Of a DNA stretch of 64,000 bases, positions 13,001 through 24,253 are shown one piece after another. How positions within the stretch are numbered: position 1 is the stretch's first letter; each line of letters opens with the position of its first letter. The DNA is from Hydractinia symbiolongicarpus. Lineage: Eukaryota; Cnidaria; Hydrozoa; Anthoathecata; Hydractiniidae. The notes under the pieces were generated by a model, which ran no database searches, was not told the origin of the DNA, and was given only the letters and a program-made list of their open reading frames with translations. The DNA lies in the NCBI RefSeq assembly GCF_029227915.1, contig NC_079879.1, forward strand, positions 8,184,001-8,248,000, read 5' to 3'. A program made the translations under genes and the position numbers.

Positions 13001-16000
13001 AAGTACTAAACTTCGGCACTGTCAGCAAAATTTTCTGACCTACAACAAAAATGAGGTCAGCAAAACTGATTTACAGGCACTTCAGGGGAATTTAAATTAA
13101 ACATTTTTCTCAACTAGTATCTTTTGCAAATGTGTAATTTTTTCTATTTATTGACAACTTTGACGTTGTTTCCGTTAGAGCGGCAAAGTCGATTTAACTT
13201 AAGATGTGGATTCTGCGTAACAGTTTAAAATGTAGTGAAGTGGTATTCTTTAGTCTACAACAAACAATGTATAAAAACTTAAAATAATTTTTTTTCTCAC
13301 TTTTTTAGCAAAATATTTTTTCCACATCTTTTAAAACAAGGTCATTTCTGCCAATGTTATAAAGAACTTTTCTTGACATGCCAACCTTGGCACACATAAT
13401 ACGGCGGCATAAAAAAGCCGCCTTGAACCAATGTAGGTTGGCTTTCAGGTCTGCAATGCCTAATACCAACGTTAATCTGCTGTAATTAATATCTTCTTAG
13501 AATCCAGCAGCTCCTAATTGGATTTGTCCGATAATTCAAGGCTATGTTCAAATCGAGAGGTGTTTTATAGACCATTTGGAGTATTTAAATGATAAAAACG
13601 GACTAGACAACACAGATGGTGGTAGTGATGATGAGGATGATGATGCATGGGATATGACTGATTTTAAATCTTCAGAAAAGTACCGCACAGCAGAGAATAT
13701 GAAGGAAGATGAGTACGATATTGTGATCATATCAAGGAGAAGTAGACATCAAGCAGGTTACTACTTAAACTAGGAGGAACTAAGTGTTTAAAAACTTTCG
13801 TAATAAAAGCTGATACTGTCTCTTAAATGATGGCCACTAGCAAAGTTCACAAAATCTAGGCAGACTATAAAGTTGCTTTCTGTGTAAAGTCTTGTCATTG
13901 TAAATCATATACCATCTTACCACTTAAACACATGTATGGTGACAGGAGTGAAAGAACTTCTTTGAAGAAAGCACAAAAACAAAAAAGTTAAAATACTGCT
14001 GAATTTTTTTAGTTTAAAAACGATTTTTTTTTTAGTATTAATCATTTTTTTAAAAAAGTGTGTTGCAACACCTTTTTCTATGAGTTTAGTTTTAACTTCA
14101 CAGTAAACCTATTTTTAACTTAGCCACTGCCCTTATAAGAGATATGAAGAGTTGAGCCACTGTCCTCGATAAAGGATGTCTAAAAAAGTACCTATCAGAC
14201 AGCAAATTCAAATTTCATTTAGGTCATTTAAGTTTTATATCAAAACATTCCAAACCTTCAACATTCATTAAAGTTAATCTAGAATTGATAAACATTCTGG
14301 GGAGGAGCAAGATTTATAGTTTGAGATAAAATATTATTTAGGGACAAGATATAAACGCAGAGGAATAAATGAAAACGGACATGTGGCCAATTATGTGGAG
14401 ACTGAACAGGTACATTTTTTTACACTGTAAAGATTGACCAGAATAATTGAAAAGATGGAAAGTCTTCAAATGAACACCTGAGTTTATTTTTTTATCTGAT
14501 GTTCCTAAAAATTTTGGTTAGTAATAATACTAGTTTTTTTTTTACTATTTTTTTTAATTACACCCTTATTAATCTTTTGATTTCCTTGAAATATTTTCCT
14601 AGAAAATTGAAATTTCCACCTAAAAATATACCTTGAAATATAATAATTAAGTCCTGGTAGCCACCCTATTGTTTTTAACTTATTTATATAGATTGTGTGT
14701 GTGTTAAACCACATCGTGTCCCATGTTCAAATTCGAGGCTCAGTACCAATCTTTTGGAGCCAGCCTGGAACAAAGTATCGTCCACTTCCGCAAATAGACA
14801 GAGGTATTCTACATGTGAATTAACTTTAATTGATTGTTCCAAATTAAAAATACACAATTTTTCATTTACAACAATAAAAGTATTAGTATATTTCCCCCCA
14901 TTTATTTATAGATTTCTCTGAGTCCAAAGTTGCATTTGGAAAACATTTTGGTGAAGAACTTGGTTTATACAAGAAAATGGTAGAGCCTTTTAGCAAATTA
15001 TATATTTTTACATATCAATTCAATATTGTCATATTCAAGGTAAATTGTGCACACCAAAATGCTCTTTAGTCTAGGTGTAGAATTTCCAACAACACGTTTT
15101 TAGCAAGCACACAAAAATGCGTTTTAGTCTGCATGTAGAATTTTCAGCAACTCATTATTAGCAAGCATGGATGTTACCATTGCCACAGCCAGATCAGTTT
15201 TAATAAGCCTCGTTTGTAAGTAAAGGTCTATTAAGACATGAAATCTTAAAGGAGAATAAATTCAGAATGTGTAATATGGAGTGCGGATTTAGGTTACTGT
15301 GTATTCTAATTTTTTTTGTGCATAGGTGATTGTGAGTCTTGTGGAATCAGCTGGTAGAGAACAGGTCAGTAAACCTTTTCAATGTTTCTACTTCAGCGAT
15401 CACATTAGCCAATTCAATTTCCTGGTAAAATACTAATTTGCATCTGCATGGATACATGAAATAAGAAATTGATAACGCCAAAAATATTAAGCTTTGAAGA
15501 TGTACATGAATGTACATAAAAAAGATGAGGAATTCAATTTTTTTTTATTTAAGTGTTCTCTTTTAGATTATCGGAGATACATTTCTTGATCACATATTTG
15601 AATACAATAGCGAAAATCTGACATATGTAACGTTTGATTTTCACGAGCATTGGTAGGCTTCTTTTTTTTTTTATTTTTTTTTTTCACATTTTAATTTTAA
15701 AGACGTTTTAGGAAGGATGTGTTTTTGCAAAGCGTTTTTGTTTTCCGTCGTTTATTTTTTGCAAAAGAACTTTAGAAAAAATTGATGATCAATAAAATAA
15801 AATAGCTCTGTTTTCCACACAAGTTTATTCTTCTCTTAGTAATAAATTATAATGAAGCATGATTGCCACTAAATCAGTAAAATTAAAGAATTTTGAATTC
15901 GACCAGGGTAAATCAGGGAAATAAGAAGGATTTAATAGAAAATCAAGTATTTTTCCCTTTTTAATTTTGATGATTTGTTTGGGTATTTGTGTGAATTTTT

Positions 16001-19000
16001 ATTCTAAGTTTGTGGTTTTTAATAATGGAATAATTCGGGAAGTTCAGGAAAAATATTATAAAAATCAAGGAATTTTTGTTGCAACCCTGTAAATTTATCA
16101 TTCTTAACTAACAAAAGGCGTTATAAAATATATAAAATAGTATCATCACTGTTTTTTTTACCCTTACAGTAATACAGTTGACTTTTAAAACCTCAAGAAT
16201 AAAAAAAGCTTTACAGTTGATCCTTTAAAATCCCCTATTTTATTTTTTTTAAAAATTTTTCTTCTGAATTCGGTGCAAAGTCTCCTTTAAAATCCTCCGA
16301 AATCCTCTTTTTCTTAGAAAAAAATACAACCCTACCTACTCCTACTCTTTCTTATCTGAGCTGTTTAAGTAATATTAACTAAAAATTGATAAAAAAAAGA
16401 ACGTTTCAAAATTAAAAAAAAACGCAACATTCGCATCCTATGTTTAAGTTAGATATTTGTACCCCTCCTCTCCACTTGTACTTGTCAATGGGTATATTTT
16501 TGGATTTTTATCACAGTATCGTACTAACGCAAGCCACTATGCCATCCATGTGTAATAAAAGAATAAAATTAATTTCAGGTTTCCTTTACAGGGAGCTTTT
16601 GTTTTGTACTTTCTTTGCAAATATGTGCTATCAAATATTCTGTACTTTTAGTCGAGGTATGAAGTTTGAAAATGTTTCAACATTGACTGATGTTTTGGAT
16701 CATTACATTCAACAGATGGCATTCCATTGGTGCGTTGTTATTGTTTTTATTGCATTACCGTTATTTCCATGGTTACTTTACTAATGCCTCAACTTTTAAT
16801 TGTAGGGTAGATGATTCTGGTCCCATCATGCAACAGCAGGGTGTATTTCGTGTCAACTGTATGGATTGCTTGGATCGTACTAATGTAGTCCAAGCTGCTA
16901 TTGCGAGAGATGTTCTTAAATCAATTGTAAGTTATGATAACTAATATATAACTAATATTCTTCTGTAGTCGACAGTAGGGTCAATTTGGTACAGATGAAT
17001 GGGTAAAGTTAGATGGGTGGGTGGGATTAAATGGGTGCATTTGGTGGTGAGAGAGGAAGGGGCGTAAAATAAAAGTACCTTAATGAAGATAAACTTTCAC
17101 CATTCCTTAAATTCGTAGAAATATGAAGTACTTACCCATATATTCTATCCTTATAATATATCTAGTTTTCACATATGCGATATGTACAACTATTTATGCT
17201 TAAAATGTTCATTATAGCGTGTTAATTTTTTTTTTATTTGTGAGCTTTGGTTCTGGAGATATTTATGGTAACGGTCATGACAGTGTCGATTGGGACTTTC
17301 TATTTGATAATGGCGGCGCCTGTTAATGCGATTATCGTTTTCGCGGGGGGAAATTTAGGCTATGTTGTTTTTGGCATATGTAAGAATGTTTTTTATTACA
17401 AAATATATATGCAAGTTTTTTGTTAGTTCTCCTTACTGCCCTGATTCACAAAAATTAATTTTCACGAAAGACCCTATCTTGCTCATTAGAGAAATTTTTT
17501 TAAGAAAACTGAAAAAATAAGCCCACAATCCCTGTCCTCTTATTAGTGGGCAAAAAAGTGAAGGTGCTTCTTTATGTGACTTTTTATAACGCCATGTAGA
17601 CAATTAAGAGACAATCAAGTTGATTTTTTAATTTCTTAATATAAGGCTTCGTACGTTATAAATAGTTCGACTACTTTATAGCCCTTGCTACAAACACCTA
17701 TTTACGCGCCGGAGAATTCTTAAGTTACGCGCGTTTACGCCTCGAAATGCCAAAATATTTTTCGATGTATTATTGTGGGTATTGGAACCTGTTAAATTGA
17801 TTCTTTTAATACACAGCAGTTAAAAAGGTATCTTTTCAATTAAACATGCACAGAATAAACGCCCAATCTCATTAAAGGGCGTCTCATTTTATTCTGACTT
17901 TTTGTCTATTTGGCGCTTTAATATGTTGCTGAATTATGGCTAAATAGTTAGAATGTCCGTTAAAGATTACTAACAACCCAAGTTATGAGGGTATGGCATT
18001 TTTTGCCACCTGGGACTCAACCTGCTCCCAACCCCAACCCCTCTATACACTAGCCTGAATAGGGATAAAGGGGAAAACTAATTTTCATTTAGTTACGAAA
18101 ACTAGGCCGTCTTCTACCTGATGAAGTGCTACCACCTACATGTCGACGTATTCATAATTGTATGTGGGCTAACAACGGAGATGCGATAAGTCGACAATAC
18201 GCCGGAACAGCTGCGATGAAGGTAATGATATTTGTTAGCTGTCACCTGTTTTCTCTTAATATTATCGTCAATGAAGGAGGGTATTTAAAATTGGCTATTT
18301 ATATTATCAGGGCGATTTCACAAGAACGGGGGAGAGGAAGATGATTGGTGTGATGAAAGATGGGTACAACTCAGCAAATAGGTATAGCAACATGTCACCA
18401 AGAACTTGTTTCCCATGCAGGATTGTCAATTATATGATTTTAATGTTTTTCTGATGGCTATGCATTTGTTCTCCTTCTTAGGTATTACTTGAACAGGTTT
18501 CGAGATAATTACAGACAAACTGTTATTGGTAAGAAGCTGGAGATATCACGTGACATGACGAGGTTTTTTTAAAAGTTTACAAGTTCGTGACAGAATTTTT
18601 TTTTAAATCATTTAGACATGATGCTGGGTAAGTCCATTTCAGACGATCTTACTGAGATCGCAACAGAATCTTCTAGTACTGATGACGATACTTGGACATC
18701 AGATAAGGAGGAGTGCATTCGGCAGTTGGTACGTCATAGTGAACTGTCGCTCCTTCCACGTGATGAGGAATGCTTGGGAGGTTGGGCACTAGTGGATCCT
18801 TTCACCTTGTAAGTACTGTTATCTCAAGCAATCGTATGCTAACCCTGAATACACACTCGACAATGAAACAGAACAACGAAACGACTGAAATTTAATTAGT
18901 TGTTTCTATTGTTGTTATAAACTTATCCGGTTCTGTTCGCGAGAAAGAAATTAAGATTTTTTTCCACTGGAGCTTAATAAGATTTAACTTAATAAGATTT

Positions 19001-21348
19001 TTTGCAACAAATTTGTACGAAGTGTAAATTATGGTTTAAGCGAAATGTCCTAGTGTAAACTAATCAGAAGTGAGTCAATATTTAAGTGGGGGTTTAAATT
19101 GAATCATTAGTTGATTATGTGTCATTATTATGCTTATGATGTTTTCTCTTCAGCGTGACACCCTCAGAGAATCCCCAAGATGAAGATGTTATCTTGTTGC
19201 TAACTCATGAAGCTTACTATGTTGCTAGGTAACAGATCTACCATTTTAATTTTTTCTAAGTATGACTACACAGTTTGTTTATTAATTTGCGTTTATTTGT
19301 ACAGATACAGTGACGAGTTGGAAGAAATTTCATCGTATCAACGAATACCTATTGAGCAACTGGAAAAGATCGAAATAGGCAAGGATTAGTTTATAGTATG
19401 ATGTAATGGAATGCTTGCTATGAGCGAATCTTTTCTCCGCCGTAGCTGTGATTTTTGAAACAGGGTTTTTAAAACCAAAAAAGAAAGCCGACTAGTTGAA
19501 TAAAAATATTTTAAAAAATAAAAAAAATAAATAGAAAAAAAAATTATAAAAACCAAAAAAAATTTCCTACTGCCTTATTTTTCAAGATCCTGAAGGTTCA
19601 ATTATTTTAAACTTGTTAACTTGACTTACCCTAATACCATTCTTTGTAGGTGTTGATAACATCAATTTCAAGAATCAATATATATTCATGAGACTTTTTT
19701 ATCGTTGGAATAAATCAAGTGGTTACTTTCATACGATGAGAACAATACAACAAAGATTATCGGATGAGTCTAAAGGTAAATTATTATTTCGTACCCGATC
19801 CGTCATTGCTGGCCCTTGATACAACGACTCTTAGGCCTCAATTACCCATGATCCATTGCACAAATGTCAAATTCTCATAGGTGCATAAGGTTAGAGTTAA
19901 TCAAGCCTAACAAGTCACCAAATCACCTTTGACCAGGAAATTTTCCTGGTTAAAGTCGTTAGGGTTAGGGTTGTCTATGAGAAGGTATTGTTCCAATTTT
20001 TTTACCTTTGCGTGATTTTTTACGTCTTTTCTTTTTACATGGATTTTGATAATTCCGCTAAGATATTCTGTGTTTGGAAACCTTATCGACAAATCTTCGG
20101 ACAAAATCGTTTTTGCATAAATAATTCGTCATGGTTTTAAATTCCCATGGCCAAAAAAATTATCGCTATTGGCATCTTGACATCAAACACTTGAACAAAA
20201 AATTATTTATGTTTTTTTATGAAGTCTGGTGCAGTAACATTATTCCGTTTTCTTGGACTAAAAACAGGTTTGATTTATTTTTAGGATTAACCCCACTGAC
20301 TTTATTCCGTCATTTTCGTCGGACAAAATGTACAGCAATCTTAACTAAGCTTTACACAGATTTGTTAGGAAAGTCAAAACGTCTTTTGGTGCATTTTCTT
20401 TGTTACTTTCTAGGTATATTGTTGTCAATAGCGGAAGTCTTCCTTTCTGTTTGCCGTCATCAGGGCATAGGTTTGAAAGTCGTCGAAACTAAATTTGACA
20501 AGCGTCGTTCAAAGCCGCAACATAACATTAAACCGTTAACGTCAAAAAGAACGTTAAGTACGTCAAGTCGGAGCGAAATGACCACTGTCACAGATAATGA
20601 CGGTAAAACGTCGGCAAACCAACGGAGCAGATCGTTATCAAACACGAGTCCTAAAATATCTGTGGAGAAGAGCAATGATACTCCTCCATCGATAAATGTA
20701 GAAGACACGGAGAGTGAGTTCATGAAATTCCACTTGCAGTACTCTCCTACGAATATGGAAGAGAAATTCTCAAAACTTGACAACGATAGGAATTCTATAC
20801 CAAAATCTGTAAGTGATAGTAATATCAAAAAAAATACCCCAGCGAAAGAACAACCGCTGTCTAAAGATCAATCGCTGAGCAAGGAACAACCGCCCAACAA
20901 GGAACAACCGCCCAGCAAGGAACAACCGCCAAGCAAGGAACAACCGCCCAGCAAGGAACAACCGCCCAGCAAGGAACAACCACCGAGCAAGGAACAGCCA
21001 TCCAAAGCTCCCAACAAAGTGGATGCATTTTTCCGCAAAACAAAAATAGCTCTTAATAATGTTGGTCCCAAATTCCGTGATTTATCTCCAGTTACTAGAA
21101 ACAACTCAAAAGCGGAGAAGAATGTGGAGGGTCAGGAAGTTGCACCCTCTAAATCAACCTTTCAAAAGCTGAACGAGCGTTTCATAAATCGTTCCGAAGT
21201 GAAAAACCCTTTAAAAATGTTACCAGAATTTAGGAATAAAATTCAAACTGCTTTGAGCAGTCCTAGGTCGAGGCGAAAGCCGCGTCTGTTATCAGAGCTA
21301 GATATAGAAAAGAGAAAAAATTGTAAAACTAAAATTTTGGAGCTTTAA
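7043..21348 (+). CDS. INPP5F: INPP5F/SAC2 phosphoinositide phosphatase, 23 exons
   Basis: Sac-family inositol-phospholipid phosphatase; the vertebrate protein removes the 4-phosphate of PI4P on early endosomes. Exons: 7043-7145, 10430-10510, 11278-11420, 11943-12068, 12180-12224, 12450-12563, 12717-12773, 13501-13756, 14342-14409, 14692-14803, 14912-14979, 15326-15364, 15567-15652, 16652-16729, 16806-16926, 18093-18221, 18311-18381, 18482-18528, 18616-18808, 19154-19228, 19305-19378, 19650-19775, 20414-21348. All phases agree and give 1048 residues. The start MELF matches the vertebrate start. The Sac catalytic loop [12 protein letters not shown] has Cys477 and Arg483 (CX5R). [10 protein letters not shown] and the hSac2 region follow (about 580-790). 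The end NCKTKILEL resembles the conserved vertebrate tail. Oddities: a GC-AG intron after 19378, an SKEQPP minisatellite in the disordered tail, and a hAT element in intron 1. An ATTAAA lies at 21438. Exon edges are inferred by eye. Confidence 0.93.
7216..10196 (-). mobile_element. hAT-superfamily DNA transposon, 2,981 bp, near-intact
   Basis: The ends are GC-rich inverted repeats: CAGCGCCCGCGGCG at 7216 and, reverse-complemented from 10196, CAGGGCCCGCGGCG (13 of 14 identical). Both flanks carry TGCTA (7211-7215 and 10197-10201), a perfect 5-bp target duplication. Most hAT elements make 8 bp; shorter duplications are reported for some hAT groups. A two-exon transposase gene fills the element in the same minus orientation. 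It sits in intron 1 of INPP5F, antisense to the host gene. Perfect duplication, open frames and higher GC than the surroundings suggest recent arrival. Confidence 0.9.
7475..9892 (-). CDS. hAT transposase (TTF zinc finger/DUF4371-like type)
   Basis: Two exons, 9642-9892 and 7475-9530, join through GTAAGC...TTTTAG and encode about 768 residues. The join restores a TTF-type finger: FPWLHYAE just before the junction, CFYC just after it. The N-terminus is short and polar. The RNase H-like core shows an acidic motif MADEGTDVS near 259 and [12 protein letters not shown] near 325; the C-terminal hAT dimerisation region has [16 protein letters not shown] with its Glu near 702. The usual Gly after YD is Trp here, a possible one-base change, so activity is uncertain. 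It resembles the ZMYM-like transposase genes spread through many invertebrates. No stops or frameshifts are seen. Confidence 0.9.
13380..13442. repeat. two-part intronic hairpin
   Basis: Outer arms GCCAACCT (13380-13387) and AGGTTGGC (13435-13442) pair perfectly. Inner arms GGCGGC (13403-13408) and GCCGCC (13417-13422) also pair perfectly around an A-rich loop. The element is in INPP5F intron 7, about 60 bp before exon 8. It could be a MITE remnant or a structured intronic RNA; nothing seen decides this. Confidence 0.5.
20845..21003 (+). repeat. coding 18-bp minisatellite (SKEQPP repeats)
   Basis: Eight 18-bp units plus a partial unit start at 20845, 20863, 20881 and so on, based on AAGGAACAACCGCCCAGC. 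They keep the INPP5F frame and encode repeated KEQPPS. The early units are more diverged ([12 protein letters not shown]) than the central ones, as in a minisatellite that expands from the middle. The repeats lie near residues 880-935 in the predicted disordered tail between the hSac2 region and the conserved C-terminal motif. Confidence 0.9.
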
Positions 21349-22399
21349 AAGTTTTTTAATAAGTTAACTTCAAGATATATATATATTACGTACACTGTCC
21401 GGTAAATTATTACACAAAAGTTTATGCATTTTTTTATATTAAATTGTTTTAGAAAGATAATATGGCTTAAAGAAAAAAATATATGGGAGGATTTAAGGTC
21501 AAGTTTTTGGTCGAGTTACAGCAAACAAACATTTAAGGGCGATCATGTTTTTGTTAGATGTCATGTACGAAGTGTCGCTTCGTTATTGTATCAGTAACTG
21601 ATCTTTGCGGTGGAGTGTTAGGAGAGTAACTGAGAGTTTTACATGGCTTATGTTCTCGTGTTCTGTTAATCGTCATTCTTGTTTTTTATATTACTGAAAT
21701 TTTATTGAAAAAATTTTTATTGTATATTTTTTTTTTATAATTTTACCAGTACAAGAATGTTTTGTTTTACCTACACAGAAACTAGTTATTTTTTTTTTAT
21801 ATATAACCTGTTTGTTTTTCTTGGAAGCGCTTGCTTTTCTGACATTGGTTTTCTTCCAGAAATAAGGATTATTTTCAACGATAAAAAAAGTGTGCACTTA
21901 TTCAAACACACGCTTTTAGGTTAGTTTTAGTTTAGCGACATGATGCTCAAATCCCTCAAAAGACGTAGAACAGCCAGCTATAGTAAAAGAAAAGAAAAAT
22001 GACAAACAACAGAGATATAAAAAAAAGATTATACAGCGAACGCGATGCAAAAACTGAAGCACAGCGAGCTGATAACATGTGTGCAGTAGCGCTCCCTTGT
22101 CAACGAAGTTAGGGAAACGTGTACGTTGGAAAAGTCTGGGGAGGAAGTTGGGGAAATGTGTGTGGCAGAATTTGGATTGTCTGTCGTTGAACATTCGCAC
22201 GCAGTAACCCCAAACACTTAGTGGAAAACTTCATTTTTCGAGATGTCCTTAAGTTGAACAATATTCTTAACTAGCAATTGTTTCACGCATGCGTTTTAGA
22301 CATGTTATTTAAAGTAATATTTACGCACAGTACATTATCGTTTTTTAAATGAGTAAATATTAGTTTGAATAACGGACGCTCTTCAGTATATACGAAAAT
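21349..22399. other. INPP5F 3' UTR and intergenic DNA
   Basis: The probable INPP5F 3' UTR begins here, with ATTAAA at 21438-21443 as a candidate poly(A) signal. The rest is AT-rich, with no supported gene. An approximate tandem duplication of 'gttagggaaacgtgt' type sequence lies near 22110-22160. Confidence 0.5.
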
Positions 22400-22684
22400 A
22401 TGAAGCATTTCCGCATCAAACGATTAAGCCAGTACTTGATGGAATCAGAAAAAGCAGCACATTCGCTACTCGACCAACGCAATGAAAGTTCCGTATGTAG
22501 AGGTCGGGAAAGTAAAAATACGAAATTGAATAAATTATTAAAGAACCGAGTATTTAACTTTCGCAAGGATGGTCAGTACCGTCGCAATGCATTATGTGAA
22601 GAAGACGAAATTGATCGGAACATTATTTTGCAAGCTCTAAGATTGTCAAGAAAAATAAAAATTGATCAACTTGGAATCATATGA
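22400..22684 (+). CDS. small hypothetical protein, 94 aa
   Basis: An ATG at 22400 opens 94 codons to TGA at 22682-22684, and AATAAA follows at 22737-22742. The product is highly charged and basic, with RIKRLSQYLMESEK at the start and EEDEIDRNIILQALRLSRK at the end. There is no signal peptide or membrane segment. A splice-acceptor-like 'cgctcttcag' ends 13 bp before the ATG, so it could be the terminal exon of a longer gene. I do not recognise a family. Composition and the poly(A) signal favour a real gene, but chance is not excluded. Confidence 0.4.
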   Translation: MKHFRIKRLSQYLMESEKAAHSLLDQRNESSVCRGRESKNTKLNKLLKNRVFNFRKDGQYRRNALCEEDEIDRNIILQALRLSRKIKIDQLGII

Positions 22685-24238
22685 GCTGGTCACATGGACA
22701 AAAATATATAATAGTGATTTAATCTTTTTAAACAAGAATAAACTAGAAATGGTTACCCAGGCAGAATTCGACAAATAAAGTGGATCAACCCTATTCCTAG
22801 GGCTTCTGTTACCGCCTTGTGAAAAAGACAAAAAAGCCTGGAATGAAGGTTTTATTTAAATTTTTAATTCAACAGTGTTGGGACGTGCTGGCTGACCACT
22901 GTTTTTCGTTCAGAATTTTACGACAAAATAAATGCAGCGCCATTGCATCTAAAATGTCACGGATGAGCTCGTAATCCGTTCCTTAGACAGAAACGCTTAT
23001 TACGTAATATTTGTCAGCTTTACTGTTCCCCTTATTGCACAAAAATTGTGAAAAGGCTCCGCCTTAATTTGTAATTATGTTATTAAACACTGAGAAATGT
23101 ATATTGTATATACTCAAAATTTTCTTTCCCAAAAGCTTAATGCAACATATGTGGTTTTTTGACGTATGTTTCGAGAGATACTTTTCTTGTCATCCGGCTA
23201 TTGTACTATTGTGATGTTAGAAATTCTTGCGAATTGCGTTATTTGAGAAACTTCCCTGTTATTTAAATTCACGGCATTTTAATTTCGCGGTGTAAGTAAC
23301 ATTTAGTATATCAAAAGCCGCAAAAAATCAGAAGAAGTTTTTTTGCGTTTCTTTACCCAGTCTAATCTGGCTTTGCATTCTTTTTTACACTGGATTTTTT
23401 ATTTAGTTTAATTTTGCGGTTAGTTGAACTTAATATCGCGCTTAAGCTAGTAAAAATGCGTTTTTTGCGGCATTTTAATTTCGTGGTTTTGAGGACCAAA
23501 CTGGAAAACCGCGATATTTTTAAGCAATGAAGTATTTTGACAATCACGTTTTACAACAGGGAACACTTGGACCCAGGAGTTCTGTAGGATTTCAGGGCAG
23601 AATTAATCTCGCGAAATTCATGGGTAAAATCTTTTGCCGAAATTTATTTACGTAAAATCGATTTAAAATTTTGACAAAAAAATTTATTGAAGGGATGAAA
23701 AATGTGCGGGCGTATGATTTTTTTCTTTTTTACAGACTGTACACATTCCATGCAACAAATAAATTAAAATCTGAACCATAAATACAAGTTGATTATTTAC
23801 AAGGTCAAAAATATACTTCTTGAAAAAAGGCCGTTTTGTATTAGGAAATATTCCGTCAGTTTTTTATAGATACTTTAAGCCGAATAGGTATGGTTCTTGC
23901 AGGTAATATTACGAACACCCTTAACCCCTCGTAATTAACTCACGTTAACTGTATCTTATAAAGAAAGAGTTCGGTCACACTCAGAAAGGAACACATCACT
24001 TTTAATCCATTATACGGACTAAATGCATTTCTTAGTCGAACTGAGTTCGCGTCCGACAATGAATTTTTTCGTGTGCTACACAAACTGCGTTGGCGTTACG
24101 CATGTACGTCTTCACACAGACTATTTTTTGTCAGTCAGAGAATTAGCACGCGTTAAACAGGCTGTTTTCGCGTCACACACAGACTGTGTTTGTGTCACAA
24201 ACATACTGTGTTTGTGTCACACACAGACTATTTGCGCG
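22685..24238. other. intergenic repeat-rich DNA
   Basis: No gene is supported. Between 23230 and 23680 there are several short 'ttcgcgg'/'cgcgaaatt' motifs in both orientations, a pattern that recurs elsewhere in the window. The 3' end of the downstream minus-strand GTPase and its CA/TG-rich repeat lie at the right edge. Confidence 0.5.
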
Positions 24239-24253
24239 TCACACACAGACTAC
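24169..24253. repeat. short tandem repeat (TCACACACAGACT), about 21 bp x 4
   Basis: Four imperfect 21-22-bp units with the core TCACACACAGACT run to 24253. Two weaker copies lie at 24114 and 24135. Read on the minus strand, the repeat supplies the last codons and the stop codon (TGA at 24241-24239) of the small GTPase gene. Confidence 0.7.

Noticed and set aside
16440-16784. 114-codon plus-strand frame with hydrophobic content
   Set aside because: It is an intron/exon read-through around INPP5F exon 14; the true exon (16652-16729) is in another frame.
20131-20413. Upstream continuation of the long last INPP5F frame
   Set aside because: The frame is open, but alignment to the vertebrate protein resumes exactly after an acceptor at 20413 (GILLSIAEV...), and the upstream part is hydrophobic and unlike the family, so it is intron.
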